From: Astrothelium macrocarpum
Lineage: Eukaryota; Ascomycota; Dothideomycetes; Trypetheliales; Trypetheliaceae
Direction of reading: 5' to 3'
Assembly: GCA_021030915.1 (NCBI GenBank)
Contig: JAGEMR010000106.1
Coordinates: 1 to 64,000, forward strand
DNA: 64,000 nt
The position numbers and the translations under genes were made by a program. The notes below the pieces were generated by a model that had not been told where the DNA came from, ran no database searches, and was given only the letters and a program-made list of their open reading frames with translations. The number at the start of each line of letters is the position of its first letter. Position 1 is the first letter of the stretch. This document shows positions 11,723 through 21,994 of this stretch, in pieces.

Positions 11723-13583
11723 ATGGCCTGGCTTATAATCTTTATCAGCCATGCGCATGAGGAGATCCCTGGTACTGTCAACTTGAGAGCAGTAGAAGGC
11801 GACGACACAGCATACGGGCAGGCCCTATTTCCAGTGCCAGCAGAAGATCCCAACGATCCATTACAAGTACGTTCAATCAATGGTCTGGGTGACAAAAACG
11901 GAGGGGAGCTGTGCCGCTAAAAATCCATTCTAGTGGCCGGCCGTTAAGAAGAACACAGTTCTGGTCATTTATGCCTTCTATTCATTCATTTGCAACACTA
12001 CTTTAATCGGGTCTTCAGTTTACATATCAGTCTATTCGAAAGAGTTCAATGTCTCCCCAACTGTCGCGTCCCAAACAAGCTCGTACCCTACCCTAGCTTT
12101 TGGTTTGGGTACGTTACCCTTCCGACATTGCCATCAGCATTGACTAACCTTCAAAGGATGCCTAATTCTGATTCCCAGTTATGTAAAGTTTGGGCGACGC
12201 CCGACTATGATCATCTCCATGCTTCTTGTATGTACTGCTGATACTCCAACCGGATTCGATCTCTGACGTAGGAAACAACAGTACGTCTTTGGAGTGTTGG
12301 GGTGCGCCCAAGCCAAAACTTTTGGAGGACTTATGGCTGCTCGCATTATTCATGCTGCCGGAAGTGGTGTGTGTGAGGCTCTGCCGGTTCAGGCTGTGAA
12401 CGACATCTTCTTCCTCCATGAACGTGGGAAACGAATCAGTTACTACACTGCAGCGCTTTCAGTCGGCTCTATTGGTGGCCTCCCCGCTGGCTATATGCTT
12501 GCAGCAGGGTACTCCTTTCGGCTTTTCTACTACGTCGAATTTGCTTTCGGAGTCGCTCTGCTCGTCGCGGCCTTCTTTTTGGTACCGGAAACAGCATACA
12601 AAAGAAAGACAACCGTGACTGTTGACAAACCACCAATAGAAAACGGACAAGACTCTGAGCTTCAAAAAGGAGCCAATGTCAGCCATTTACAGGAAATGTC
12701 TCGTATCAGCGTTGAGGTTGAGGGAACTACTCTGGGACCACAGAGACAGACTTACCTTCAATCTCTCAAACCTTGGAGCTACTACGATCGCGATGCAGAA
12801 TTCTTCTTGATGATGATTCGGTCTTTTACTTATTTTTTGGTTCCCCATGTCCTGTGGGTGATCACAAGCTTTGGTATCTTCATCGGCTGTGCAGCGCTTG
12901 CATTCAATTACACATTTCCCCTCAAGATTGTCCAACCTCCATACAATTGGAGTCCTACCAATTCAGGACTCATTGCTATCGCATTCATCATTGGTTACGC
13001 CTTAGCCCTACCTTTTTCGAATAGCTCGGACCGTCTTGCCGCTTATCTTACAAAGAAGAATAGTGGTATTCGAGAGGCAGAAATGCGTCTCGGCGTTATG
13101 CTTCCTGCAATGCTCATAGGCCCTGCAGGTCTTGTCATCTACGGCTTCACGGCACAAAAGGATCTCCATTGGATAGGCTTCTTTGCGGGCGTGGCAATGT
13201 TGGATTGGGCAGCCCTCTTCTTTTTCTCCTTTACCCTAGCGTATGCCATCGATTCTTACACAGCCAATATGTCAGAGATGCTGATTGCTATGAATATCGG
13301 TAAAAACTCAATAAGCTTCGGCATGGGGTATATACCAAAGTCCCATCTTATTCTCAAATCCCTAAACGTGCTGATCAAGCTTAGTTTTAAACTTCTTACC
13401 TGGATTCTTGAGAGCGGTTATGCTGCCATCATCGCCGGTGCATTCGGAGGGATACTTCTTGCGAACAATCTAGTCTTGCTTCTATTTATGTGGAAGGGTA
13501 AGGCCATTCGTGTATTCTTCGCAAAATCCTGGCTAGCAAATATGCACAAGAGTACGGTCAGGACGAAAGGAGAAGTTGCCTAA
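11723..13583 (+). CDS. Major facilitator superfamily (MFS) transporter
   Basis: Proton-linked small-molecule transporter of the plasma or vacuolar membrane. Exons are 11723-11866, 11934-12108, 12157-12227, 12282-13327 and 13385-13583, 414 residues. The N-terminal segment EIPGTVNLRAVEGDDTAYG and DPNDPLQWP is typical of a fungal MFS group. Helix 2-3 loop carries GRRPTM (motif A-like), and RIIHAAGSGVCEALP matches the helix 4 region. A hydrophilic central loop of about 60 residues with the sequence KPPIENGQDSE splits the two halves. The last intron (57 nt) is in frame and free of stops, so unspliced transcripts would still be read through. At 414 residues it is shorter than the usual 480-550, and the number of helices I can trace is about 11. 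Start ATG is the only one in frame upstream. Substrate unknown. Confidence 0.85.
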
Positions 13584-14616
13584 AGCACTTGTCCTTTCGA
13601 ACGTATGCGAAACGAAAGTAACATTGAGCATGATTATTTTTCTTCAAATGTTCATATTTAAGATCACGAAATCAAGAAAGAAAATTGCTGTCCCTTACCA
13701 AGGAGTACTGTTATGTACATCTTGGGGTTCGGGGGATGAACAATGGATGACGGTGGTGATGGTTGGGAGTTTTGTTGCTGATTCCAGGATCACACATCTG
13801 TTTTCTTAGTTTTCATGCTTTTGGAAATTCGCTCTGGCTCAAGAAGATCCTAGGAAAGCTGGTTTGATCCTATGTTGAGCTTGTTTCGGATGTTATAGAT
13901 CATTTATCTTGCTCTGGATATTCAATATGCTTCATGTTAAGAATAGGCTCAGCTCTCGCCTTATATAGATTGACGAGTTCTCTATGCATTTGTAGGCATC
14001 AAGACACGAAACGAAAAATGTTGTAGACCGCAAAGAAGATAAATAGCGATACACACACCAAGGAGACATCTAATATCACTCATTTCCATCCCGAGCAAGC
14101 AGCTGTATTCAGTTATTCCTTGAGAAGCATTCTAGTGGCCCGCACCGATTGTCATTGTTGGGGATCTCCCTGGCATGTAGGGTAGAATACCGCGTAACTG
14201 TCTACAAAATTTCCATTCACGAGTGCTGAATACAGCGAGTGGGACGCAAAAATCATAAGAATCTTGATACATTCTGGCTGTAGAGTTTCAGGATTCGGAT
14301 CCGTCTTGGGAAAATTCTCTTCGAAACTCGATCGATCTAATCACAGCATAGAGTACGATGCTTGTCTTCATCCATCATTACATCCAAACTTATCGTTGAA
14401 TTCAGTGTAGTTTTCCGATGCTAGAACTAGACTCTCTTTGACCACATTTATCGATTTTGTTGAGGAATGAGTTGGGTGCAATCGCAAACGATTTAGGATT
14501 GAGTGACATCATGAACCTCCAAGTCTGTCGACAGTTCAAATGACCTGGAAGGTTACCCCCGCCCGAATTGTATCATGCTCATCAAACCAAAGATGCAGGA
14601 ATCACCGCGAACACTG
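13584..14616. other. Intergenic, no gene seen
   Basis: About 1 kb between MFS transporter and aldo-keto reductase, which read in the same direction. A 77-codon plus-strand frame immediately after the MFS stop lacks features. The last 40 bases before the chosen start contain an alternative in-frame ATG at 14575. Nothing else could be supported. Confidence 0.45.
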
Positions 14617-15742
14617 ATGAACGGCCTGAGCGTAACAGTAGCACTGCTCGCTTTTCTCCTTGCTGCTCTTAGCCAGGCGCAATCCAGCCAAGTCCCACTC
14701 GGTAGCCACGGTAATCCTATCAAACTCGAATCTATTCCATTATTAGGCTTTGGCACTTGGAACCTCCAGATCAATGCCCAAAATACGTCTGATGCCGTCT
14801 CTGCTGCGATTCAAACTGGCTATCGCCATATCGATTGTGCTAAAATCTATGGAAACCAAAAAAATGTTGGGCATGGCATTACAGACGGTCTGAAAAAAGC
14901 AGGTCTGAAAAGAAACGAGGTTTGGGTCACATCAAAGCTTTGGAATGATCACCATGATCCGGATAAGGTTGAATTGGGCTTGGATGATACGCTTGCAGAG
15001 CTCAACCTTGAGTACTTAGACCTCTACTTGATGCATTGGCCTGTAGCATCTGACGGTGGAATGACTTACGAATCGTATCTCGGGGTAAATATCTTCTGTT
15101 TCTCTTGTTGTTCCGGCCTCTCGAATATCCATCTTTAACATTGATGCAGACATGGAAAGCAATGACGAAACTGCTAGACACAGGTAAAGCTCGATATATT
15201 GGTGTCTCCAACTTCGGCCCTCGCCAACTCACGGACCTTATCAAATCCACGTCCCATCGGCCTTCTGTCCATCAGATGGAGATGCATCCATATTTACAAC
15301 AGAGCGACTGGCTAGCATGGCACGAGGAGAACGGTATTCATGTAAGTCACCACTCTGGAAAACAGTTTGCTCTTTTAACGCATTTCAGGTCACCGCTTAC
15401 TCCCCTTTGGCAAACCTGAATCCTTCCTATAAAGAGAGAGAACTGCCCCAAAAACAACCTCCCGCACTACTAGACAATCCTGAATTGGGGGATATTGCTC
15501 AGAACCGCAATTGCAGCATCCCGCAAGTAGCGCTGAAATGGGGTATCAATAGGAAGACCTCAGTGATCCCAAAAAGTTCGCACATCTCGTACATTGAAGA
15601 GAATTATGGAGCGCTGGATTGTCGGTTGCAAGCTGAGGATTTTAAAAGTATTTCAAAGATTGGAAAGAAATATCTACACCGATACAACAATCCTTCGAGA
15701 TCTTACGGAGTACCCTTATTTGAAGGGTTAGATGGTGTGTGA
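14617..15742 (+). CDS. Aldo-keto reductase with an N-terminal signal peptide
   Basis: NADPH-dependent carbonyl reductase of the AKR fold. Exons 14617-15084, 15150-15341 and 15389-15742 give 337 residues. The catalytic tetrad is present: Asp73 and Tyr78 in HIDCAKIYGN, Lys107 in VTSKLWN, His140 in LYLMHWP. The cofactor-binding end has VIPKSSH. Junctions restore YLG-TWKAM and GIH-VTAYSPL exactly as in the family. Odd feature: the protein begins with a hydrophobic stretch (NGLSVTVALLAFLLAALSQA) resembling a cleavable signal peptide ending near residue 21, whereas almost all AKRs are cytosolic. An upstream in-frame ATG (14575) would add 14 polar residues and bury the hydrophobic segment. ATG 14617 gives the ideal signal-peptide layout. 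A secreted or ER-lumenal location is therefore inferred. Confidence 0.88.
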
Positions 15743-16476
15743 GAACGCAGTCTTTTGCAAAATCTGTATCTTCTGAGATTCAACAAATATGAGCATTTAT
15801 GACAAAAAAATTCCCGCAGTGTAGATTGAAGCCTACAAAGTATCGATATTAAAATCGTTGATCTTTCTACTATCAGACTGTGTCGGCAATTCAGCTCCCC
15901 CGTCAATCTTTCGTTCAATCACAAGCGTCACTTTAAAATCTGTTCAACCACGGTAGTAGGTTCACTACCACTGGATCAAGTGATAGAAATGTAGGTACCC
16001 TTGTTTTCTTACGTACATTTCCGCTGGCTGGTGAGTGGAATTATCTGATGAATTTGGCAATTGAAGATAGCAGAGCGAGAAATTGTGATTTTGAACCTCC
16101 GGACATGGCATATGAAAGGTATACCTACTTAATTGTCTACCTTACCTAGGTATCTAAGCTATCTGTGAGTGGTTCTCTCTACCCCACCTCGACGTCATCA
16201 AATAAACAAACATCTAGTGGAGGTTGCAATCGAAGGAAATGTTGTGCAATGCAATAAAGATAACTACCTTGACCATACACGATTCGGGTGCGTGCTTTCA
16301 ATTTCGTTTCAAAAAATTTAACGCACGAGATACCGGCCAAGAAATATTCTAAAGGCCAAAGCACTTATCCTCGTTGAGGGCCTTGGTAACGTGTTCACAG
16401 TTAAATGCATCTTTCGCCGTCTACGCCAGGTTTTTTTTTAACAGGATCTAGCGCATTCAATCCTGTGTAGTACGCA
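15743..16476. other. Intergenic, no gene seen
   Basis: Roughly 730 bp between two genes reading in the same direction. Only short unsupported frames on both strands. A run of nine T residues lies about 40 bases before the amidohydrolase ATG, compatible with a promoter-proximal pyrimidine tract. Confidence 0.45.
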
Positions 16477-17799
16477 ATGACCATAGTCAAGTCAGATCAT
16501 GACCACGATAACGACTTGTTTTGCGTTCATACAGGATTGATGTTTGATCCACGAGAAAAACAATTCTTTCAGCATGTCTCGATCATTATCAGCAAGACAA
16601 CCGGCCTCATCACTGAAGTTTCTGAACGAGCATTCATGGATCTCCCAACTAATTTTAACCCCAATCGTGACATTGACCTCCGCCATCTCACTGTTTTACC
16701 TGGTCTTGTCGACGCACATACTCACATCTTCCTTCACTCTTATGCGGAGACATCGTCCTTGAACCAGATGAGAGACGAGTCATTGGTTGAGAGGATCATC
16801 CGGGCTACCAATCACCTGCGTGCAGCGCTAATGGCAGGCTACACAACATATAGGGATCTGGGTACGGAGGGGGCCTCGGATGCAGATATTGGTCTCCGGG
16901 ATGCTGTTAATCGAAACTTGATACCAGGGCCTCGTCTTTTCGTTGCGACGGAAGCGCTTGCAAGTTCGGGGGGCTATGAGATCAGACAGGAAAACCGCCT
17001 TGGTGGAACCATTGTGCCGCGCATCTCGGACATAGCAGATGGCCCTACTGGAGTAAGAGCAGCAGTTAGAAGACGGATTGGAGCCGGCGCTGATGTTGTG
17101 AAATTCTATGCCGACTACAGGAAAAGACAGCTACGTTTCCCGGGTCCTGCTTGGAACGGAGCTCGTGACATCACATTTCCACCAAACGGGAAGGATGGCA
17201 TAGAACGTAATCCAAACATAGCGTTGTTTGGACAAGATGAAATGGATGCGATTGTAAAGGAATCCAGAACGAGTATGGCTCCCGTGGCTGCGCATTGCGG
17301 GCTTGCTGAGAGCATGATCAAGGCGTCTGAAGCGGGGGTGACGACGGTCGAGCACGGAAATGAAGGCGACGAGAATGCACTCGAGGCAATGAAAAAAAAC
17401 GGAACAATTTACGTACCCACACTTGCAGTAATGGAAGCTTTCGGTCAAAAGGACAGAATATTAGAGTATGTGAAGAAAGCATACGATTCTGGTGTCTTAT
17501 TGGCTGCTGGAGGCGATACCGGTGCATTCGCGCACGGAGAGAATGTGAGGGAAATTGAATTAATGCTAGAGGCTGGCCTACCATTGGAAGAAGTCTTACT
17601 CGCAGCAACGATCAGGGGCTGGCAAGCTTGCGGAAGTGATTGGTGTGGGAGGAAATTTGGCTGGTTCGAAGAGGGCGTAGCTGCAGATATTATAGCATTG
17701 AGAGGTGATTTGAGAGAAGACCTCACGGCATTGAGAACTGTTGACTTTGTCATGAAAGATGGAAGAGTATGGAAAAAGGACGGTTTTGCTATGATATGA
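16477..17799 (+). CDS. Metal-dependent amidohydrolase (imidazolonepropionase / ochratoxinase-like)
   Basis: Intronless, 440 residues. TIM-barrel amidohydrolase with a complete binuclear metal site: HxH at 81/83 in VDAHTHIF, the lysine at 209 in DVVKFYAD (carboxylated bridging ligand in this group), His273 in VAAHCG, His293 in VEHGN and Asp347 in AGGDTGAF. The order and spacing match the subfamily containing fungal ochratoxin-hydrolysing amidases and bacterial Xaa-Arg dipeptidases. C-terminal residues GVAADIIALRGD form the usual second beta-sandwich strand. No signal peptide is visible, although some relatives are secreted. Probable function is cleavage of an amide or peptide-like bond in a small molecule. 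Specificity cannot be read from the sequence. Absence of introns differs from its split neighbours but is common in this family. Confidence 0.87.
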   Translation: MTIVKSDHDHDNDLFCVHTGLMFDPREKQFFQHVSIIISKTTGLITEVSERAFMDLPTNFNPNRDIDLRHLTVLPGLVDAHTHIFLHSYAETSSLNQMRDESLVERIIRATNHLRAALMAGYTTYRDLGTEGASDADIGLRDAVNRNLIPGPRLFVATEALASSGGYEIRQENRLGGTIVPRISDIADGPTGVRAAVRRRIGAGADVVKFYADYRKRQLRFPGPAWNGARDITFPPNGKDGIERNPNIALFGQDEMDAIVKESRTSMAPVAAHCGLAESMIKASEAGVTTVEHGNEGDENALEAMKKNGTIYVPTLAVMEAFGQKDRILEYVKKAYDSGVLLAAGGDTGAFAHGENVREIELMLEAGLPLEEVLLAATIRGWQACGSDWCGRKFGWFEEGVAADIIALRGDLREDLTALRTVDFVMKDGRVWKKDGFAMI

Positions 17800-18641
17800 C
17801 CCACGTCAAATTATGAGTCCGACAATTGGCGCAAGTACAAGCACAACTCAGAAGTCCACTCATGTGCTCTTCCCGTTCCAACAATGCCCTATATCCAACT
17901 GGCAACTATGTCAAACCTCGCTTAGAGACTCGCAATAATGATCGACAAGTGGCCAGTCTGTTCAGCATGCCAAAATGATGGAATTCCGATGGTTGCGAAT
18001 GAAAGGGAGGCCAGTTACAGTCACCAGGGGCTGCAATAAGAAATGTCACCGGTGACCGCGAGATATAATTGCTGAACACCTCGTAGAGAGAACCTTGTAC
18101 GTTCCAAGCAATGAAAACCCGCAAAATAATGGTTGAAAATTAGCTCCTAAGACCTTCTCGATTATCGTTACTGAGAGCCTTCTTACAAGGCTTGCAGCGA
18201 TTATGTCTCTTGCGCTCGCGGATGACGTTTCTTAATGCAAAGAAGCGCAGTCAAGGTCAAAGCACATGTCAATCCAATTCCAATCTAAGTACACATCATC
18301 ACTGGAGCTATCCCCTCTAAGCCTTTCCTCTCCGGCTCTTAGACGCGTGACTTGTTGCCCTGGAGGGTTCTACGCTATCCCCACGGAGAATGGTTGAGAT
18401 GATGCTTATGTGAGGCAATTGCATGCATCTCAACTCTCTTCCCTTCGTACGTGGTCGTCTACATATTCTGCAAAGCCGCTCTATTTCTGTGGCTGTCTCT
18501 TTTTCTGCAACTTTCTGTCTGGCTTCATTGGTTTTTCCAATTTTGTTCAATTGACGCACGTCCATCTCATGAACTGCGTGGACAGAACCAGCTCGCAAAG
18601 CGAGACCGGGAAATTCAAGTAGAACCTGATCCACCTACACT
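17800..18641. other. Intergenic with decayed repeat copies
   Basis: No intact gene. The right half (about 18,440-18,640) contains degraded copies of the 3' end of the neighbouring minus-strand gene: a frame reading DRKLQKKRQPQK and another reading LLEFPGLAL, matching KLQKKKRKSAES and LLLFEFPNPA inside that gene. The left half shows no readable structure. Confidence 0.5.
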
Positions 18642-18930
18642 TCAGATATGTTCCATAAAACTGCTCTGTTTCCTTAGTGCTCTCTTCTTCTGCAACTTCC
18701 TTTCTGGTCTCCTTATCTCTTCACTTTCATGTGAAATCTGAGGGACTTCTACTGACCTTCGGATCCGTTTCGATGGCAGCCTGGGCCCTGGTTCAGAATG
18801 CGCGCGTCCTTCTCCAAACCTATGTCGAGTAAGACCGGCCTGCTTAGCAGGATTGGGAAATTCAAAAAGTAGTAGAGATTTGCTCTCTGCTGATTTCCTC
18901 TTCTTTTTCTGTAATTTTCTGCTGAAGCGC
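18440..18930. repeat. Three diverged tandem repeat copies spanning the 3' end of a gene
   Basis: Three similar stretches lie near 18,470-18,530, 18,650-18,715 and 18,870-18,930. All read on the plus strand as CTGCTCTxTTTCx..CTTTTTCTGCAAxTTTCTG-like sequence. Between them the word GGGAAATTCAA recurs at about 18,608 and 18,851. Spacing is roughly 180-220 bp. On the minus strand the copies encode KLQKKKRKS, KLQKKRALRKQ and KLQKKRQPQK. Only the first two are inside the open frame; the third follows the stop codon. Confidence 0.6.
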
Positions 18931-20499
18931 TCTGGTGTGGGAAGAGCCGATTGCTGTGGATTCGAGAAGGTACCTGGCCTGAGGACTTGAAAGCCGGAGT
19001 TAACATGACGTATGACTTGTCGACGTGCTTCGGCTGTGAAAGCTTGCGATGAAGTCTGTTGCAACTCGTCCTGCGCGTGACTTGCTTCCTCTGGCGTCAT
19101 CGCTACCTGCTCCCGGAGTTTCGCATAAGGTACCGTGGGATCGGCAATAGAATGGCGACCGGCTGAAATGGGTGGGACGGTATAGTCCATTGATTGAGGG
19201 TTTGTGGACTCGTCTTTGAATATTTCCGTGTTTGACTTTCCGGCTGGCAACGAAATTGACCTATGTGCTTCAACAATCTTTCTAGGAAACTGAAAACCGG
19301 ACGCAAATTCGTATTTCATGTTTGGAATTACCTTTGAGCTCGTCTGGAGAGACTTGGCGGAGAAGTAGTCAGCCCATTCTTCATTGCTACATAAGCTTGC
19401 TTGACTCATTCTGCCAGGACTTGGCTCTGCTCCTTGTGACCGGGGAGTCAGTTGACCAGTTTCTGCAGCGTGCGAAAGTCGATGGGCATCTATTGGTTCG
19501 AAGTCTACAGAGCTGGCGTACGACTTTGCAGATACTTTCGATGCATTTCTCGGGTCTCTGAGAACAAGTTCTGCACGCGATTCTTCTCGCCCACGAGGTA
19601 GTTCAGTGTCGGTTGTCGCGTATCCACTCCGCTTTGAGTCATCCGAATGGCGGGATTTTGAGCTTGCCTCACTGGGGCCAACAATGAGACCAGCATCGCG
19701 TTCAGATCCTTGCAGATTTCCCAGATCGTGGATCCTGCCTTTTCCGTGCGCAGGTAGGTAAAGAGTATTATCCGAGGTGCCCATTAATAGAAGTTTGGGA
19801 GGCTTTTGTAGGTCACTAGACACTCGATCATTGTTGCCTTGAGAGAGAGATTGCAAGTGATCTTGTGCTGACGTGTGAGAGCTTAATGACGGGGTTCTCA
19901 GACGCTCGGGAGTTGAATCCATTTCAAAAGAGAATGTTGACGCCCAAGCCGAGCCATTCTTTGAGTCTAGCCATGTCATGGGCGGAATGTAGTTGGCCTC
20001 GGCGTTGCTCAATTCTGACTCAGGTTGCTTCGCGGTTTCTGGAATGGTTAGACACGTGGTAGCTGCTGGCTCGGCTCCCAATGAAACTCGACTCTCTCTT
20101 GCACTGATTGTAGGGGTGTTTGGACACGAGATGTAGACACCTTCGACTTCTACCCCTCGTTCAATCGCACGAATGCCAAATGGAATCTCATTGCCGGTCT
20201 GACGAGTATATAGATGGAGTGGAGGAGTAGGTACACTTGTTGATTTTTCAGCGGCTATCTTGCTATATCTTCGTATTCGCCAATGGCTGTATGCGAGCTT
20301 AAGGGTGCCGAAGAAAAGAGAGATAACCTGCTCGTATTAGCAAAAGCACTTCTCAAGGTCCTGGATGATTATATACAATGCCGCATGCAAGGACCTGAAA
20401 TCACGCAAGGATCAGTCCAACCGATATGGGACAGTAAGTGGTAGGACTTACAAAGCACAGCTTCTCCCACAAGACCCAAGAGACCCAGAACTGACCCAT
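18642..20499 (-). CDS. Predicted single-pass membrane protein with long disordered tail
   Basis: Function not recognised. Exons are 20499-20452 (48 nt), 20394-20377 (18 nt, a micro-exon) and 20327-18642, together 583 residues. The joined N-terminus MGQFWVSWVLWEKLCF-VLACGI-VISLFFGTLKLAY makes one clean membrane helix followed by a basic anchor HWRIRRYSK, which is why I trust the micro-exon: without it the helix is cut short. The next segment, LYTRQTGNEIPFGIRAIERGVEVEGVYISCP, looks globular and possibly conserved. The rest is Ser/Thr/Pro/Lys-rich and probably disordered. The C-terminus holds two copies of a KLQKKK/R repeat; a third copy lies beyond the stop. This suggests the tail has grown or shrunk by tandem duplication. 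Start chosen as the first ATG that gives the tryptophan-rich membrane-proximal sequence. Confidence 0.72.
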
Positions 20500-21994
20500 T
20501 GCTTCATGGACGAGAAGAAACGGATTAGATCCTTCTTTCCTCCTTGGTCCTACCTAGATACACAACATAACGAAAGGCTGCAGATGAACTGGGATAACAG
20601 CTAAGGGTAGCAGTGGCAGCTCCGAAGATGTGGATCATGCTTAAGTAACGCAATTAAATAAAAGAGTGGCCTGATGGAACATGAATCAAACAATAACGGC
20701 CTTCTGACCAGTCATGTGTTGAAAGTGACAGCAAATGGAATGAAGGAAATCCATAACACGTGGATTGCTGCCGAGCGGCGGTGAGTCTTCAGGGTATCAC
20801 ATCGCTGCGGCAACCCAGTGTTTTCGAAGAAGTATTTAGTGAAGTGTGATATGTGGAAATGGTTGACCCAAAGAAGTAGGTGATACACCAACTCTCACCT
20901 CATATCGCATTCTTGCACACGTTCGATTGCAGACATAGTAGCCTATTTGGGGAGGAGGGAATCTCTCTTGCTGGCAAACAAAATTGCGGCGTTTTGGGGT
21001 TACAGGATTGATGAGCTCGGTGACATACTCCAGCCTCGGCCTGAACACATAATAATCCAACAAATTTGTGGGCTCGTGTACTTGAATTCAACGCAAAGAC
21101 TTGGTGTGATGCAAGGGGAATTGATTCAAAAAGCTGGGCAGGCTACAAGTGATGTTCTGGTGGATGTCAATTGCCTTCTGAAAACAAATTACTACAACCT
21201 GTCGCTAGACAACGAGTTGCACATGGTGTCTCTTGGCTCATGGGTAACTCAACATAGCCTCAAATTCACCTCTATTGCCCGCCGAGGACGCGCCACACCT
21301 ACATACGCGGCTACTGAAGGATTGGTGCAAGATATACTTACTATTCGGAGCAGTAGCGGCCATGCTTTGTGTGAGCAGAGGACACTGCACTCCGTCTGGA
21401 CGCTGATCACATCAAGCGCTGAGACGGCCATTGCCAATGTCTCATACGGCACAGAAGCTAGTAACCGCCTTTCAGACGTGTTGGTAAGGTAAGGTACTTC
21501 GACGTCCGTCGGTAGTGCTTGGGGGGAGAAATGATGATGTAAGTGGAGGCGATTGGCGTTAAACGGTGAATTTGCGTCATGACAGTCACAGTGGCACAAG
21601 ATGGCGCCGAGAATGGCGTTGAACGGTAATGGTCTTAGCGCAAGCCGGCGAAATGAGGTGGAAGTGCGAGCGCGACGGGAGCACGGAAGTTGGATGGCGC
21701 CGATGCGCTGCAGGTACGAAGAATTAGCAGTCTTGGTAATGAGCAGCAGCGGTTGGAACGGGATGAACGTGATGAGAGCAAGAAGTTGCTCAGCCTTGTG
21801 CGCCTCGGCATCTCGCTACCCGCTCCAACGAATCACTGCTCCAACTTCTTAAGCTTCAATGACGCCCAACATTTCATACACTAACCGTCACATAATATAA
21901 TCATCACGTCTCTACTACTCTAACGTCCCCCGTCTCCCAGCTCATTCACCTCTTTCCATCGCATATAGACTCGAGCAGAGAGTGAACATCCAGA
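20500..21994. promoter_or_regulatory. Divergent intergenic region with uncalled ORF
   Basis: About 1.5 kb between the membrane protein (left) and a plus-strand gene at 21,995. A plus-strand frame of 181 codons (20947-21492) is open but starts with TTG, its first ATG is internal, and no domain is visible, so it is left out. A palindromic CACGTG lies near 20,756. The last 100 bp before 21,995 are pyrimidine-rich, as is common in fungal promoters. Confidence 0.45.

Noticed and set aside
20947..21492. 181-codon plus-strand ORF
   Set aside because: It starts at TTG, has no family resemblance and no splice partners; open length alone is not enough.
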